Positions 1 through 13,200 of a stretch of DNA of 64,000 nt are shown here, piece after piece. Source of the DNA: Dipylidium caninum (Eukaryota > Platyhelminthes > Cestoda > Cyclophyllidea > Dipylidiidae); the NCBI GenBank assembly GCA_017562135.1, contig QEYB01001053.1, positions 496,001 through 560,000 on the forward strand, written 5' to 3'. Numbering within the stretch: the stretch's first letter is position 1; each line of letters opens with the position of its first letter. The notes below the pieces were generated by a model. That model had not been told where the DNA came from. It saw only the letters and a list, made by a program, of their open reading frames with translations, and ran no database searches. The translations under genes were made by a program, and so were the position numbers.

Positions 1-36
1 ACCAACCCATCTTTCTCCTCTTTTTTTTTACTCCAG

Positions 37-3000
37 ATAAACTGCGTCAGCTGCATGAGGACTCGGAGTACCTGGAATCCACGATGCGGCAGTTGCTTAG
101 AAAGGTGAATCTTCTCCCCTCTCGTCGGGCTTTTTATGTTTAAATTAGACAAGGCTTTCGCGCGTGTTGGTCTGGAAATCGAAGTAAATGGTTGACGGAA
201 ATGGAGCAGGACATGCAAATCTGGCGGTTAACCGGAAATCACCAAGTCATAATTTATGCTCGAAAGGGAACATTTGAAAAGAGAGTCATTTTGTTGGGAA
301 ATTAGAAATCACACTCACGTTTAGATATCCCGCCGTCGGAACCTCCTTGTCAGGGCCGAAAGAGTCCGAGTGAAGTACGAGGCCACTGCTTGACGACAAC
401 ATGGGCAAAATCATCATTCCTACTTCTTGTATTTGCAGCAGAACCGCCTCCCCGAGGACGCCTGTAACCGCAGCGAGCGTCGGAGGCACTCCCAATTGAC
501 TCGGCCAGCCAGTAAGTCTTCCAGTCGAGGACGTCGTCGTCATATTCCGCAGTATGCAGTGTCGAAACGCGAACGACTCTGCCCCCGGCGACTCTTGCCT
601 CTTTAGCTTTAAACTCTATTGTGTTTTGACGTGTGCGCTTCTACTTTTTTTCGGGAGCTTTGTAATTGTAAAAATTGTTAGAACCCACTTGCTTTGAGGC
701 GGCTAGTGGGGTTTTTGCACTGGGGGAAAGTATTTTTTCTTGTGGCTTGTTGGCGGAAATACCCAGTTTAGACGTATTCACAAGGGCGTTCGCTTCCACG
801 GACACTTTTGTTTGACGACCGCCTGCTCCACATTGTTTGCCGAGCACTCGCTGAAGTAGGGAGGGAAAAAAAATCATGTTGAAAAACATTTCGAGCAGTA
901 GGAATCGTGTGAATGACTGTGCTGACCGCTTTTTACTCGTGACATCAGAAGAATTTTGGAGCACTGCCACTTTGAGCCCCTCGTGGGTGTCCCTGGACTT
1001 GTTGCTGCTGTTCTGAGACGCCGAGTAAATTGAAACACACAAGTTCTCGTGAAGTTAACCGAAGTGGGGTTTTTTCTTTGGTGCTACGGTTTTCGTCCAT
1101 CTTCAAAGTTTTTTTCCCGGGTTGAATGGTTTCCGCAACATGGTCCGCGGTGCTTATCTCGACCCTTGAAGCTCCAAAATTTAGTTAATTCGAGGTGATT
1201 TTACTTTCCCCCCGTTCTGCAGTAGTCGCGTGGTTCCCCCGACTAAAACAAATTGGCAAATTAAAATGTCAACGCTGACATGGCTGTCTGTGGCCAAAAA
1301 ACCCATCGGTCAGGTAAAAGTCTCTGTCTGATTCTAACAGTTGAAGACGCGCAGGATACGGAGGACGATAGTGTTGCCTACACCGACCTGAGTCAGGTCT
1401 CCTCCCGTCTCCCCTTCTCCTCACCCTCGCCCAGTCTTCGTTATGATGGCGACGAAGATGACAGCGTGTCAGTTTTGCAACGTCGATGCCTTCGTCGTGA
1501 TGGCCTTGGTCCGGTGACCGCACCACCGCCACAACCCGCCCGCCCCACCGCCTTCGAGATCTCCCCCCCAGCAACCACATCCGGACGCAACAGGCGACAA
1601 CCCGATCCCCCTCAGCCCGCCTCACTTGCTCATCCCCAGTCTGGTGAGTTGCTCATCTGCCGCCACATCCTCTCTTTGTGCTCCCTTTTCCATTGTCCGA
1701 AAATATGCCCTTGGATGTGTTTTGTAACCCTTGTCTGGCATGAGCAGTGTTTTTTTTTCTTTAAATTTCGAGTCGCGTATTCCTTGCCGCCTGGCTAATA
1801 CAAAGACACTCAGGAGAATAGTCGTGCGGTGGCGTTCTGTCTGCTGCCAATTCCCTGCGCTTTGATCGTTGACATTCCGCTTGAACTCGTGTTACGAAGG
1901 CGCTAAGTCGTCACCTTCTAATGTGTCCCGAATTCTACCCACCCACACTTGTCACTCAGGCGATTTGATCCCGTTTGACGATGATCGAGCAAGTGTTACG
2001 ACTATTTGTTGTATTTTCGTTGTCCACCACCGTTTATTTCGTCGTCGGTGCCCCAAACTTATGTGTTTCTTCGGTTCTAAGAAGTTCGGAATTGGTGGAT
2101 GATGCATCTTAGTGACGCCGAATCAGGAAGCCACACTTGTGGATCGTTGAAAGTCATGCGCATTACCTTAAATGTCCTTTTCCAGATGGCCGCATTGACC
2201 AAGGAAGGTGAAATGACCACTGGCGGAATGCGAAGTAGTGCTGCTGTGCAACTCACTAAAAAAAATTAATAAAATCCCTTTGATGAGACTGATTTAAGGC
2301 CTGCCAAGAGGTCGTCACATAATGTGATGTTTCCTAAACTCACCGGTCTTCCTCCAGAGTACCTTCGTCTCATTCCTTCAACATTTTTTTTATTTTGAAT
2401 TCGCTGCATGCATTTGGCGCTTTTGCCTTTCTTAGCCTGCATGGAGTCCCCCTTTCTCACACTGCCGTTGGCGGTGCTTTGCTCGACGTCTTGAGCCACC
2501 CGAGTGTAGAGGCCTTCTTCTGTCGAAGTGTCCCCATGCCTTCCAGCTCCTTTTTACCAGCCTGCGGGCCAAGTTGTAAGGTCTGCAGTCAGGTTCTGTC
2601 AGTTCGTGCGACAACTTTTGACACGTAGCACACGCTATTTCGGTGCATGTTCGCCTCCCCATTTTTATCGCTTAATGTACTACACCTAGCGATGTAGCAA
2701 ATCAAATAAGACGAAGTTGAGTCGCGTGGATGCCAAGAGTGAAGCGATAGTGTGTCCATGGCCGTTGATGAGGTCCACTGACGACACTGCAATTTATGGG
2801 AATTTGAACACAAGAAAAATGCCTCAGAAGCATCCAAAAATTCGGTAAAAGTGTCTCTCGAAGGTATACTCTCTGATTGGACAGGGGGAAGAAGAGGGTT
2901 TGGAAAATTTTAAGCAGGTGATTTCCGCCTTTCGCAGGAGCCGCGTTTTGGACCACAATTTTGAGCAAGTTTAAGCAAAACAGGCTTAATTCGAGTCTTT

Positions 3001-6000
3001 CTCTCGTGAACAAATGCTTCCACTCCTCCTCCGAGAAGGCTTCGTGAATCCCTCCCGTTTTTCTGTGCTTCTCTGACTCTCCCCCATCCCGTTCACCGCC
3101 TCGTCTTTTGTAGTTGCCGATCCGCAACCCGACGCTTCCGCGGAGGCCTCCATCTCGAGCAATGTGACCCAAACCTACCCGGCCGCACACGGCGGAAACA
3201 TTCGCAGCCACAACGCGAAGAGTCCGCATTGCCAGGAGAGATCCGGTAAACCCCTCCTCCACTCCCCCCACGTGCCTCGTCTCCCACGTCCTCGCAGTAA
3301 AGGCGGTGCCTCGCAGCGGTGCGGTTGAGGCTCCCCTTTTCGCCAAAACTCAGTGATTCGCCAATTAAAACTAACCAGTCGCCATTTCGGTGATGTGGAG
3401 GCTAGTTTCTCTCTCGCGACGACCATCTGGCGCCTTTAAGAGAAAATGCTGTCAGCCAGTCCGGCCGCTGGCCACGAACCTCGAATTCCATGGCCGCCTT
3501 TGCGCCGTGCTTGCCGTGCCAGTCGAGGTCAGTGGACAGTTGCGCAGCTGCAAAAGTGGTTTCCTACACACACATGCACGGGGGGAGAGAGAGAAAATCC
3601 ACACGACACAGTTTGCGAGTGAATCATGGGACGCCCGTCTGCGCATTTCGGCGCCTATTCGGCGAGGCAAACGGTGCATGGCCCTAAAAGGCACTTTTGC
3701 CTCCTCAGTGGCCCCCACGGGTGAGCGGCGCCTCGGTGTCCTTCAACCGAGCCGAGACTGGTCACATGCGGCCAATTTTGGATGCCGCATTTAAAAAAAA
3801 ACGTGAGGTTGCGGTGACAGGCGCCTTGGCCTAAACGGGCTTACTGCGTCCGCGGTCTTTGTTCCGAGTTTCTACACCGCCGGAGCGGGTCACCGTGAGC
3901 GCTCGGTAGACAGTCTGCCTTATTCGTTGGCGATGTGGGAGAAGAGTCCCTACGAGGCGGCATTTCCCCTCGGGGAGGTGCGTCCGGGGCCGTTCTGCCC
4001 CTGTGTCGCGTCCATGCGCGCAGACAGCTTTTAATTTGGTAAAACAAAACTATCGAGGAGGACGTCGAGAAGAAGAGGCTAACAAGTGGCCATTGAGTCG
4101 TTTTTGTTTGCAGTGGCAGACTCTCTACATGTGATTGCGTTAGCAGTCGGTTACGCCGCCAGGCGAGCCGCGTTGCTGCAAATAACACGTACAGACTAAC
4201 ACACTCATACACAGTTTTTTTGTGTTCGTTCTTCCTGCAGCCATAAAGTGATTGACGTGCATCCGCTTGTCTGTGTTGTAACGATCCCCTGTTTAACGCC
4301 TCGCCTCTCCCCTTTCCTCCCGCGTCCCTCTGCGCTCCTCCTTTGGCAGCGCATGCCCGAGACCTCCACGCAACGAATGTGCATTGGGTGACTGTTTTAC
4401 ACTTTCTCTCTCTTCCAGAGGACCTCTTTGCCCGTCTGGCGGAACTGCGACGACGCAACGACTTGCAACCCTTTCATCTGCGCACCAACTACCCCGTCGA
4501 GACGCAGGTTTGTCCACGCGCCCACGAGGCACCCACGAGTGAAATCCTCGCTCACTGCTCCCCTCACCGATAATTGAGGATCTGGGCAGTTGAATGCGTC
4601 TAAATTTGTGGCTTTTCGTCTCGCTCTTCTTTCCCCACGCCCTTTCTCGTCTCCACCGGCGTCTTGACTTTGTTCAGTTTCGAACGACCTTTTATGTGAC
4701 TGAATACACAGTAGATTCGCTTATGGATCCTACCATTGAAGAGCTTTGTTGGTGTCCCCACCACTCGGTCGTGCACTTCCTCACGTTCTTTCGAATTCTC
4801 GACCGAAAGCAGCCTCATCGCGTGGTAGACAGCTCTTTGGAGTCACGTCGACAGCTACGCCAACCCTGAGACATTCCAGTGTCGTCTCGCAAGTACTTTG
4901 AGAGCTCCAACTGTGCCTCCTTTTGTGGATAACCTCAGACAATTGAGTTTGTCTCTATCCGCTTTTTGTCTCTCTCGGTGAGACTACTCGCTTTACTTGA
5001 CGCTGAGGAGGCCGAAGCACTCATTGGCTAACTGTCTGCCACCGTCTCTCGCTTCTTCCAGTTAGGGTGTGACCGCGACACCCTCATGTGTGATATTCTT
5101 ACTGTCGAGAGGTTCCTCCTCGCCTCTCACAGTCAATCTGAATCATTTCCGTGGCTGTGAAGCGCCATGCCTCAGTTTAAAACTGTCACACAACTCTGTT
5201 CTCTCGCCTCCTCCCCCCCCTAAATTTGTGTGGCTCCCGAAGTGGGCTCCTTCAACATCCTCTCATCAGCCACGCACTTAAAATCGCAACCGTGTTCTCG
5301 TTCTCTTCCGCTGCTACGGAATGCTTAAGCCTCTTGCGCGGCTCTACACAGAGGTGTGTTGGTTTAGGCCCGGGGGAGGGGGGGAAGCGGAATCGGACAG
5401 CGCTCCCCTTCGACGTGCGAGACAGGAGCCCCATCAGCTCTATTCCCCTCGATCTAAAATCACATTTGTTTTCGCTCGAACTGCTTGAGCCGTGCGGTTT
5501 CCAGGTGAACGGTTACTTGTGTGAGACTTCTTTCACATTCTCTACCCCCCCTCCGCCCTTTCTGTTGACTGAATGGCCTTAGGACCGTCGTCTTATGATT
5601 GCACCGCTGCCCGTCCGCCCTTCCGAGCCAGAGGAACTTGTCCTTAAGGCGCATTTAGTCTATGATTGGCATACAACTGGGCATTTTCTGGCTACTTGGT
5701 CAGATTTTGGTGTTACCACACCACCGAAAACGCGGCGAGTTAGGAAACGCCTGTCGTTTTTGTTTTTGATCCTCGTCTATTTTATTCCCCCTCAGCTCCG
5801 TAGTCCGAACGAGCTCTACTCAATGCTGCAGACGGTTCACAAGACTGGGGTGGAACAACAACAAAAACAACAACAGTACGGAACAGCGACTGCGTTGGAC
5901 ACATCGCCAACTTCGACGTCGAAGGTGGAGAACGGTGAAAGTTGCTCGCCCGCCCCGGCAGGTCGGTCGCTGCGCCCCAAGGGGATCCAGTGTATATCCG

Positions 6001-7594
6001 AGGTGTTGCTGACCGGAGCCTCGGGCATCGTGGGCGCCGAACACCTCGACCTCACCTCCACTCGAGCCCGACCCACCGAGTCTCTGCTCCTCCCGCACAG
6101 TGGACAGAACGCCTCGAGGGTTCGTCTCTCCCCCGTCTACTTATGCACTACTTGCGATGCTTGAAATCCCCTGAAATATGCTCTATAACTCCGTCTGCTC
6201 CGGTAAAAAGTCATTTCCCCCCCCCCCCCGTTTCATCTTCCGCCAGCTCCTAACCATAAACGTCTGCTTACTGCTCAGACGAAGGGGTTTTTCTGCTATG
6301 GCTGACTTCTTCTTTCTCCCCACCCCCGCCCCCAGAGCACGTCTGACGTTCTGTCTTTTTTGAAGTGCTGTCTACTCCGCTCTCTTCTCCTTCGACTGGT
6401 TAGTCGTCGTCGCCCCGTCTTTATGACGGTCCACCGAATGCTTCCTTTCTTTTCTGTGATATTCTCTCCCCTCCATTCCTCCGTGCTGTTTTCCTTGTGA
6501 GTACTTCTGCTCGGTCGACGCGGCTGTTGCGAACTTTTCTTGGCGGTATTCGTTTGATTTGCCCATTAGGCAACACACTTTTACAAGTTATTCTGTCGTG
6601 ATCTGGCTGATTATCGCCTCTCCGCCTTCCCTCATCCCCCCCTCCCCCTTCCTCCGACCGGCCTCGTGATGCTCCGCTCTCCCCTAATGCTTTACCCTCC
6701 TCTTCCACTCGGGTAGCTGCACAAGCAATTGGAAGCAATTCTTTCCTCTGTGATGGCTTTACTCCCTCGGGGCTGTGTTCCCCCCGCCGCTCCAATGTCA
6801 GCCGCTTTATCAACAAGCGGTCGCAATGCGGCTGTCTGTACTCTGGAAGTTGGTGCCTTGAAAAGCTGTCTTTTGCGATTTTTCAGGAGATGCCGAAGAC
6901 TGCTTGCGACCAACGCCAACAGCTCGTAAGATGGGAAAGACATGTGCTCTGCTGCAAATGCTATTCCACATGCTCTGTGTGTGGATGTTTGGCGTTTAAA
7001 TTCTGAGTGTTTTGTTTGTTCTTGTGATGGCAGTTGATGTGTTCTTTATGAATTCAAGTAAATATGGTCTGTTTTTTCCCCAACCAGTTCTCAACCACCA
7101 GGCCTGTCAGCCCGCCCTCCACAGCTGTCAAAAAAGTGAGTTTCGACACGACATCTTGGCCGATTACACCGTTAGAGGCTAAACACACATCTTGCATTCG
7201 TTGTGCCAGCCGTCCTTGGCCTTCGAAGTAGAACTGAGTCCGCAACAAAAACGGAGGACAGCTCCGCTGGTCCAGCGGAAGGTCTTGGAGGAGAGAATCA
7301 GGCGTCCCGACGGTGGGGTCTCCAGACTCACCGAGGAGAAAGCGCCGAAGCCCTCCACCTCGAAGGCCGACAAAGGCTGGGTACTTGCCACTTTCCCTTG
7401 TTAAACTGCCTCGCCGTGTTTGTTGACACCACCAGGAATCTTGACAATTCATCGGCAGGCCTCGTTAATAAGCTTTAAGGTGGTTTTTCTAATTGTTTTT
7501 TTTCGCTGTTTAGGCCACACCCGCAGCGATAGCGGCGTCAAATACGCGGCGGCCGCTCAAAGAGGCCACCAGCAAGGTGAACAGACGGGTCTGA
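37..7594 (+). CDS. NuMA-like spindle/nuclear matrix protein, C-terminal exons (5' end outside window)
   Basis: Proposed exons: 37-104, 1341-1643, 4419-4507, 5796-6119, possibly 6887-6925, then 7088-7135, 7210-7380 and 7514-7594 (TGA). The first encodes a coiled-coil end (KLRQLHEDSEYLESTMRQLL). The 4419 exon reads ELRRRNDLQPFHLRTNYPVE, resembling the conserved segment just after the coiled coil of vertebrate NuMA1 as I recall it (HLKTCYPLES). The rest is a Ser/Thr/Pro/Arg-rich basic tail ending in RRPLKEATSKVNRRV, as expected of a microtubule- and chromatin-binding tail. Phases agree from 1341 to the stop. Exon 37-104 ends in phase 0 whereas exon 1341 needs one preceding base, so at least one exon between them is missing from this model. 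The NuMA assignment rests mainly on one motif plus architecture; another centrosomal coiled-coil protein is the alternative. Confidence 0.5.
2590..2990 (-). repeat. diverged interspersed repeat, copy A
   Basis: Reverse-complement partner of 22,256-22,690, lying in an intron of the NuMA-like gene in the opposite orientation. The best-matching core is 2,610-2,860. No terminal inverted repeats, poly-A tail or target-site duplications were identified. Confidence 0.6.
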
Positions 7595-8957
7595 CCTGTT
7601 CCACTGTCGAGGCTGCACTCCCCTCTGTATGATATGAGCCGACGAAATCCTGTCCCCTTTTGTAACGTTTCCCCGCCCCGCCCCTCCCCCTTCCCCGCGG
7701 TTGTGTGTTTCACGCGTGTGTGCACGCACACAACGTTATTTTTTGGTCGTTTGTGGTATTGTAGGTTAAAAGTAACGAAGTGTAGGTATCGTGTTAGCCT
7801 GTTTTATTAGTTTTTCATTTTTTATGAGTAATTAAACGTGGGGATTTTGAACCATTTTTTGTTTTGGTAGTTTTTTGTTTTTATGTCAGATTTGCCATTT
7901 ATCCCTGAAAATCTGTGTTGTGGGATGTGATTTGGCGGCTGGATTTATTCCCATGTCGTTGACGGCGTGATCGGGGAAGGAAGAAAGGGTGTATGTAATT
8001 AGCGCTGTCTTCGAGCAGATCCACGAGGACGACTTGATCTGTGGTGTGGTTGGGTGTGCTACTGCTGCACAGTCGCGATTTCTTTGTGTCTCCCACTTTG
8101 GCGTCCTGCTGCTTTGCGAATTTCGTCTCCGCCGTGAGGTTTGTTGCACCTCTGTGATTATCCCCGCCGCGATGTTGATAGGCGCTGGACACTGCGGGGA
8201 TTCTGGGGGTTCCCGGTGGGTAATGTGGCTGCCACCACATTCCGCTCGTCTTCGCCATGCTTTTCCCGCGTCAGGCTCATGCAATGAGGGGCGGATGCTC
8301 GAAGGTGACTCTGCCCGGTGAGTGCGGGGATGTGGTGTTCTGAAACTGCTTGTCTCGCTTTTGGTGCTTCGACTACGGCAGTGGGCCCTCTAGGTTTTAA
8401 GACACCTCTCATGGGTCCTCATCTGCCCAAATTGTAATCGGCTTTGCAATTTGGGAGAGTGGCATCGGAGTCCTGCGATCTGGTTGGTGGCGGTAGCGAA
8501 CTACGCGCCAGGACTGGCCCCAGAGATGGAACGTTTGCTTCATTTAAACCGTTCCCGACAGCGGGCGAGGATGGGTTTGGAAGTTGGGTGCTCAGTTTCA
8601 CGACCGTCCTCACTGAGGCAGCACGGCAGCTAGAACTCAAGGATAGCAGAGCACCAAGGTTATGTGCGCTTAAATTGTGCGCTTTCCAAGATACAGCTAA
8701 AAACTTGAGCATTGTACGTAAATATGCTTATGAACCCATTGGGAAATATCTCGTTATTTTTTGTCACTTAAATGCATAGAGATTGCAGCCACAATAGTAC
8801 CACCTGGGTCGTGGGTTTAGTGTCGCGTGGAATCAGCTAGTAACAAAGGACATAACCTCATCAAATTGTGGATTTTCTTTTTTTAATTCGAACTTATCGG
8901 TCGCTTAATGATTGGCTACGCTTCAAGGCTACCTGAATTGTATGCTGTTGGAGTTGG
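7595..8957. other. intergenic region between NuMA-like gene and PSTK
   Basis: No supported gene. The first part is pyrimidine-rich, then AT-rich (a TTAATTAAAC-like stretch near 7,830) and is probably 3' flank of the upstream gene. An inverted CCAAT element (ATTGG, 8,911-8,915) lies 43 bases before the PSTK ATG. Open frames at 7,989-8,321 and 8,444-8,779 overlap antisense frames of similar length and have no recognisable content. Confidence 0.5.
8911..8915 (-). promoter_or_regulatory. inverted CCAAT box upstream of PSTK
   Basis: GATTGGCTA lies 43 bases before the PSTK ATG. The same core (GATTGGCT) occurs upstream of several other genes in the window. NF-Y binding is inferred from the motif only. 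Confidence 0.4.
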
Positions 8958-10011
8958 ATGTGCGCTGCCGGCGACAGGACTGTTTCCGGAAATGTTAAGG
9001 CACTTATTTTACTGACCGGTTTACCAGGAGCTGGAAAAACCCATTTCTCTGATAGACTGACACGTGCTGGCACGGAATTCACTTACCTCTCTGTACATTT
9101 CGACGAAAATATCAATTATGACGAGTCGGACGACTGTAGTGTGGGTGCTTGAAAGAGTCGTTGACATTTTAGTGGAAAAACGAACGAACGGACATACTTT
9201 CCTTCATCCACAGACTCATAGTCGATTACAGGAACACGATAAACAGTTCATTAAATCAGGGTTTTCATGCTTGTCTCCCTGAGATTATCGATGAATCCTT
9301 ACCTGTGGCCATCGTTTTAGACGACAATTTTTACTACCGAAGTATGAGGAAACAGTATTTTCTTCTTTCAAAACTATGTGGGTTTTTTGTAGTCCATTTC
9401 TTACTTAAAAGGCAGGTGCGCGTTCTTGATCATTAGTCTGCGAACGTCTTTGGAATTATGTTTGGAGAGAAATGCCGCCCGCCGTAATCCTATTCCTGTT
9501 TCTGTCATAGAAAAAATGAACAATAGATTTGAATGGCCAAACGCGTCAACTTGCCCTTGGGAGCGAGACACCCTAGAGCTATGTGGGACCGAGATTGACT
9601 CCCAGCTAGGCAATATTGAAATTTTCATACATTCCGTCGTACAGCAACCCCTCATTTTTCTAAATTCAGAAAAAATGGAAGCCGAAAAGGAAGAGTCTCG
9701 TGATATAAATCGAGACAACCCTGTTCGTGCTCTTGACGACCTTTTACGCTCTCTTGTCAGTACATCTATGATGTCCCTTTGTAAGTGTTCAATTTTTTTT
9801 CGTATTATGGGTTGTCTGCTCTTTAGCTCCGGACCTCAGGAAAAGGATTGGAAAGGAATTCAGCAAGGCCAAGGCAGCAACCCTTTCGCAGTTGAAAACT
9901 CTGGTCTATGAGAAAATTAATTTGCCGCGTGAGGAGTTTGAGGCATGGGTTCGCTCGGCTTTTAATGAGAATGTTTCCGCCATCCTTCCCCTCAATACAG
10001 ATTTGTATTAA
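8958..10011 (+). CDS. PSTK: L-seryl-tRNA(Sec) kinase (PSTK)
   Basis: Phosphorylates Ser-tRNA(Sec) to O-phosphoseryl-tRNA(Sec), the substrate of SepSecS, in eukaryotic selenocysteine synthesis. Four exons keep phase: 8958-9140, 9173-9377, 9412-9780, 9827-10011, giving 313 aa (human about 348). Visible features are a Walker A loop GLPGAGKT (residues 21-28), a WKNERTDIL segment aligning with WKKKRQELL of human PSTK as recalled, the family signature DDNFYYRSMR (111-120), then SLELCLERN and EKMNNRFEWP matching the lid and tRNA-binding region. Introns are only 32, 34 and 46 nt. The ATG at 8958 is the first in frame, and the P-loop lies at the normal distance from it. RSPH3 starts 252 bases downstream on the same strand. 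Its presence implies that this organism makes selenoproteins. No SECIS element or tRNA(Sec) was found here. Confidence 0.93.
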
Positions 10012-10263
10012 ACGGAATAGCAGTTTTCTTTGATGGGAAAATTTATCTCGGACCGGGCAGTTCCCCTATTCCTTGCCTTTTCAAACCTTGAAATCTTTCT
10101 ACCAACTAGTGGGGGTCTGAATTTCCCCAAGAAGAGGGTTCAGCTTCAAGGTCACGATTCCCATCCACGTGTATTGATTACTCCATCTGAGCGTCGTGAT
10201 TTGTCACTGAAACCCACCGTGCAATTACGCATGCCAATGAACGGTAGTTTTTGACGTGCCGTC

Positions 10264-13200
10264 ATGCAACGGTTTTCGAAGAACGACAAGGTTGCCTACG
10301 TCTTTGCCAGCCTTCCAATTGTAAGGACAGCTTATGGACAGCCCACCGATGATCCGTAAGATGCTGGCGCGCCACCTTCTTCTTTCCCCGTTCCATCATT
10401 TCCCACTTCTCCGGTCGGTTAGATCTGGTTTAGATGGAAATATAGGGAATTTATAAAAGTAATGTCGATGATATCTCAATAGGAGAATGTGTTTTCACCG
10501 TCACATTGTGTTGGGCCGGTAGAATTATTTAATATACTTTCTTCTTTAAAATCTTTTAGTGTTTTGAGATGGAACTCTTCCAAACGCTAGCTTCTTCGTT
10601 AGACTCTACATTTAAACGCGTACCGACCAGGTTGGCTTGTCCAAGTCATTTCTCTCTCCACCTTTCCGGTCCCTTCTCCTCGGTTTAGCTCATCGGGAGA
10701 GATAGTACGAGTGATCAAAGTCGATGTGTGTCCATTAGGCGCTTTTGTTGTGCGTCTGTGAAGAGCTCCCGTCTCGTAGAGGAATTCCATCATTCTGGTT
10801 GACCGCAGAGACTAGGTGCGCCCGGATCACGCACCGTCGACCTGGTTATAGTGATTCGGCCGTGGCCAACTCAGTGTTCTCTGTTTTGACTCCGGTTTGC
10901 GACCGGCGATGTTGTCCCGCCACGCTGTGGACGCGCCGTCCTTGGCGATGTAAGCGTTCGGCACGGGCGTCAAGTCTTCCTGTGGTCTGCTTCGCAAAGG
11001 CATCTCCTCTTCTTTGCCTTTCATGACTGGTCTAGCACAATAGTCATTGCGGGCGCGTGCTGCACCCTAATTACCACCAAAATTCGCTCTCTTTTTCCTT
11101 CAGACGTAGAGCAATTCCCCTGCTCACCTGTAGACCGGAACTTAAGCGCATTGCCCCTAAAATGCCGGAGTGTGCCGACATCCGTGCCACCCTTAGGGCG
11201 AAGCGGGCTGCCAATGCGCGTAAATACGCGCCTAAGTCCGGCGACGCCTTGGACAGTTTCATGGGACCAAGCAGTGAGTGCCTTCTTCCTCCTCATCGTC
11301 CCCATCCTCCTTCCCTCCCTCTCTTATCCTCCTCCTTCCCCTTTAAATCTACCTTCTGGCAATGACTCACGTAGTAGAGAGCGACGATATGTTTAAGAAG
11401 GTTAAAAACACCATTCGCCGCCTATCTTGCCTATCAGGTCCATTGAGGGGACCTCAATCGTTTGTACTCCATGACTTTTGTTCCCTTTTCCGTGCATCCA
11501 CAGTAGTTGAGACACAAGTTGTGCTCGGCTTAAATCCGCGCCGGCGAGGTGTCCTGCTTCCTCGCTATCAACCTCTCTACGGTGTCACGTCTGCGTTGGT
11601 CGTAGCAGCCGCTTGAATTCGATGCCGGAACAACAGTGTTTTTGCCAGTCACGGTGTCACCCCTTTATCCTTCATCTCGCCTTCTCCTCCTTCGTCGCCA
11701 TTTCCCCTCCCTTGTAGGCTCGATTTACGGTAGGTCAGCAAAGGACCTCGACCTAAAGGTGAATTTAGAGGAGATTTCAGATCCGGTGCAACACGATGAC
11801 TTTTGGAGTCAGACGGACGAGTTCAAGGCTCGACCGCCCACACCTCCCTTCGTGCCGGCCAAGACGGGGGCCGATGTTGCCACGCAAATTGAACCATGGG
11901 AGGTCAGTCATTTGTGTTTTGCTTTTCACCCGTTTCCTCCCCTCCTCCCGCTCTGCTTCCCCTCGCCATAAACCCAATTTCGACGCGCCAGAAGTCCCTA
12001 AAAACACGCACATTTGGGAGACGCCAATACGATTCTCGCCCTGCCTTTTCGCTCGTCTCGAGTATTCGTTTGCATTGAGGAAAATGAGCTCCTTGTGGCA
12101 AAAAGATAACCCATTTCAACTGTTGCAATGAAGAGTGCCCCTCCTGTGTTGGTGGAAGTGGATGCCCCGATGATGAGTGCCGTTTGGGACCATTTTTTTG
12201 TCCCATTTGACGCTGGCGCCTCCGCGCCCAGAACCAGAGTCCTCAGATCATCTCCCCTGTTTTATAAACTTGCAAAACTCTTCTACCGTCATTCCCGTGT
12301 CTGATAGCTGACAGAGTGGGAGTGATTGAACGCTCAGGCCTCCTACACTGAAAACCGCGCCACTCCGTCTTAGCCGACGAAGCCTCGATGCTGATTTCAC
12401 TGGGTTAAAGTTGACACAGACCCACCTGTGCGTCTTTACTCCCTGTGCCATAAAGTATTTCTAGATCATGGCTACTCCTTTCAGCTCTTCGACTTCAACT
12501 TGGAGGTGAAACCGGTGTTAGAAGTGTTGATTGGTAAGACGGTGGAGCAGTCACTGCTCGAGGTGGCCGAGGAGGAGGAGCTTCAAGAACTTCGAAAACA
12601 GCAGCACATCCAGATGGAGATCCTCAATGCTGACCTTGCGGAAGTCGAGCGGTTGGAGGAGCGCAACCGTCGTTACAGGTGCCTCAATCTTCTAATTTCC
12701 GCCGACCATGCTACTTATATTATTATAAGTAGTTTGCGATGGACTAACGTACTCATTGCGCAGGGAAGAGCAGACGAGACGCAAAGCTCAGGCCAGCTCG
12801 GCTGCAATTATGCGGAAGAAGACAGCGGAGAAAATTGCGGCACGGAGCTTTGCCAGGGCTTATCTACAACCCCTGCTACCGAATGTTTACGAGGAGCTCA
12901 CCAAACGCGGTTACTTCTACGACGACGTGGAATATGGTAAGTCTGGCTGTCATTCTCTCTTTCTCCCTCGGCCATCCTCATACGATCCCAAGAATGAGAG
13001 AAGAAGGATAATTAAAGCACTACTCTCACAGCCTGGCGCTTTTTAAAGTCGATCGTCCGAAGATTTCCCCTCTCAGTGATACCGCTTCTCCGGTCTAGGT
13101 GCTCTACTCCTGGACCGACATCAGGGAGGAGTTTGGATGGCTAGAGCAAAAAACAGAACCAACCATTACTCACTGCCCCCAAATCTCCTCTATTTGGCAT

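Noticed and set aside
10745..11026. Extra RSPH3 exon containing a DRR motif
   Set aside because: Only three residues match the expected DRRVVRGNTYA, and no phase-compatible splice sites join it to the next exon.
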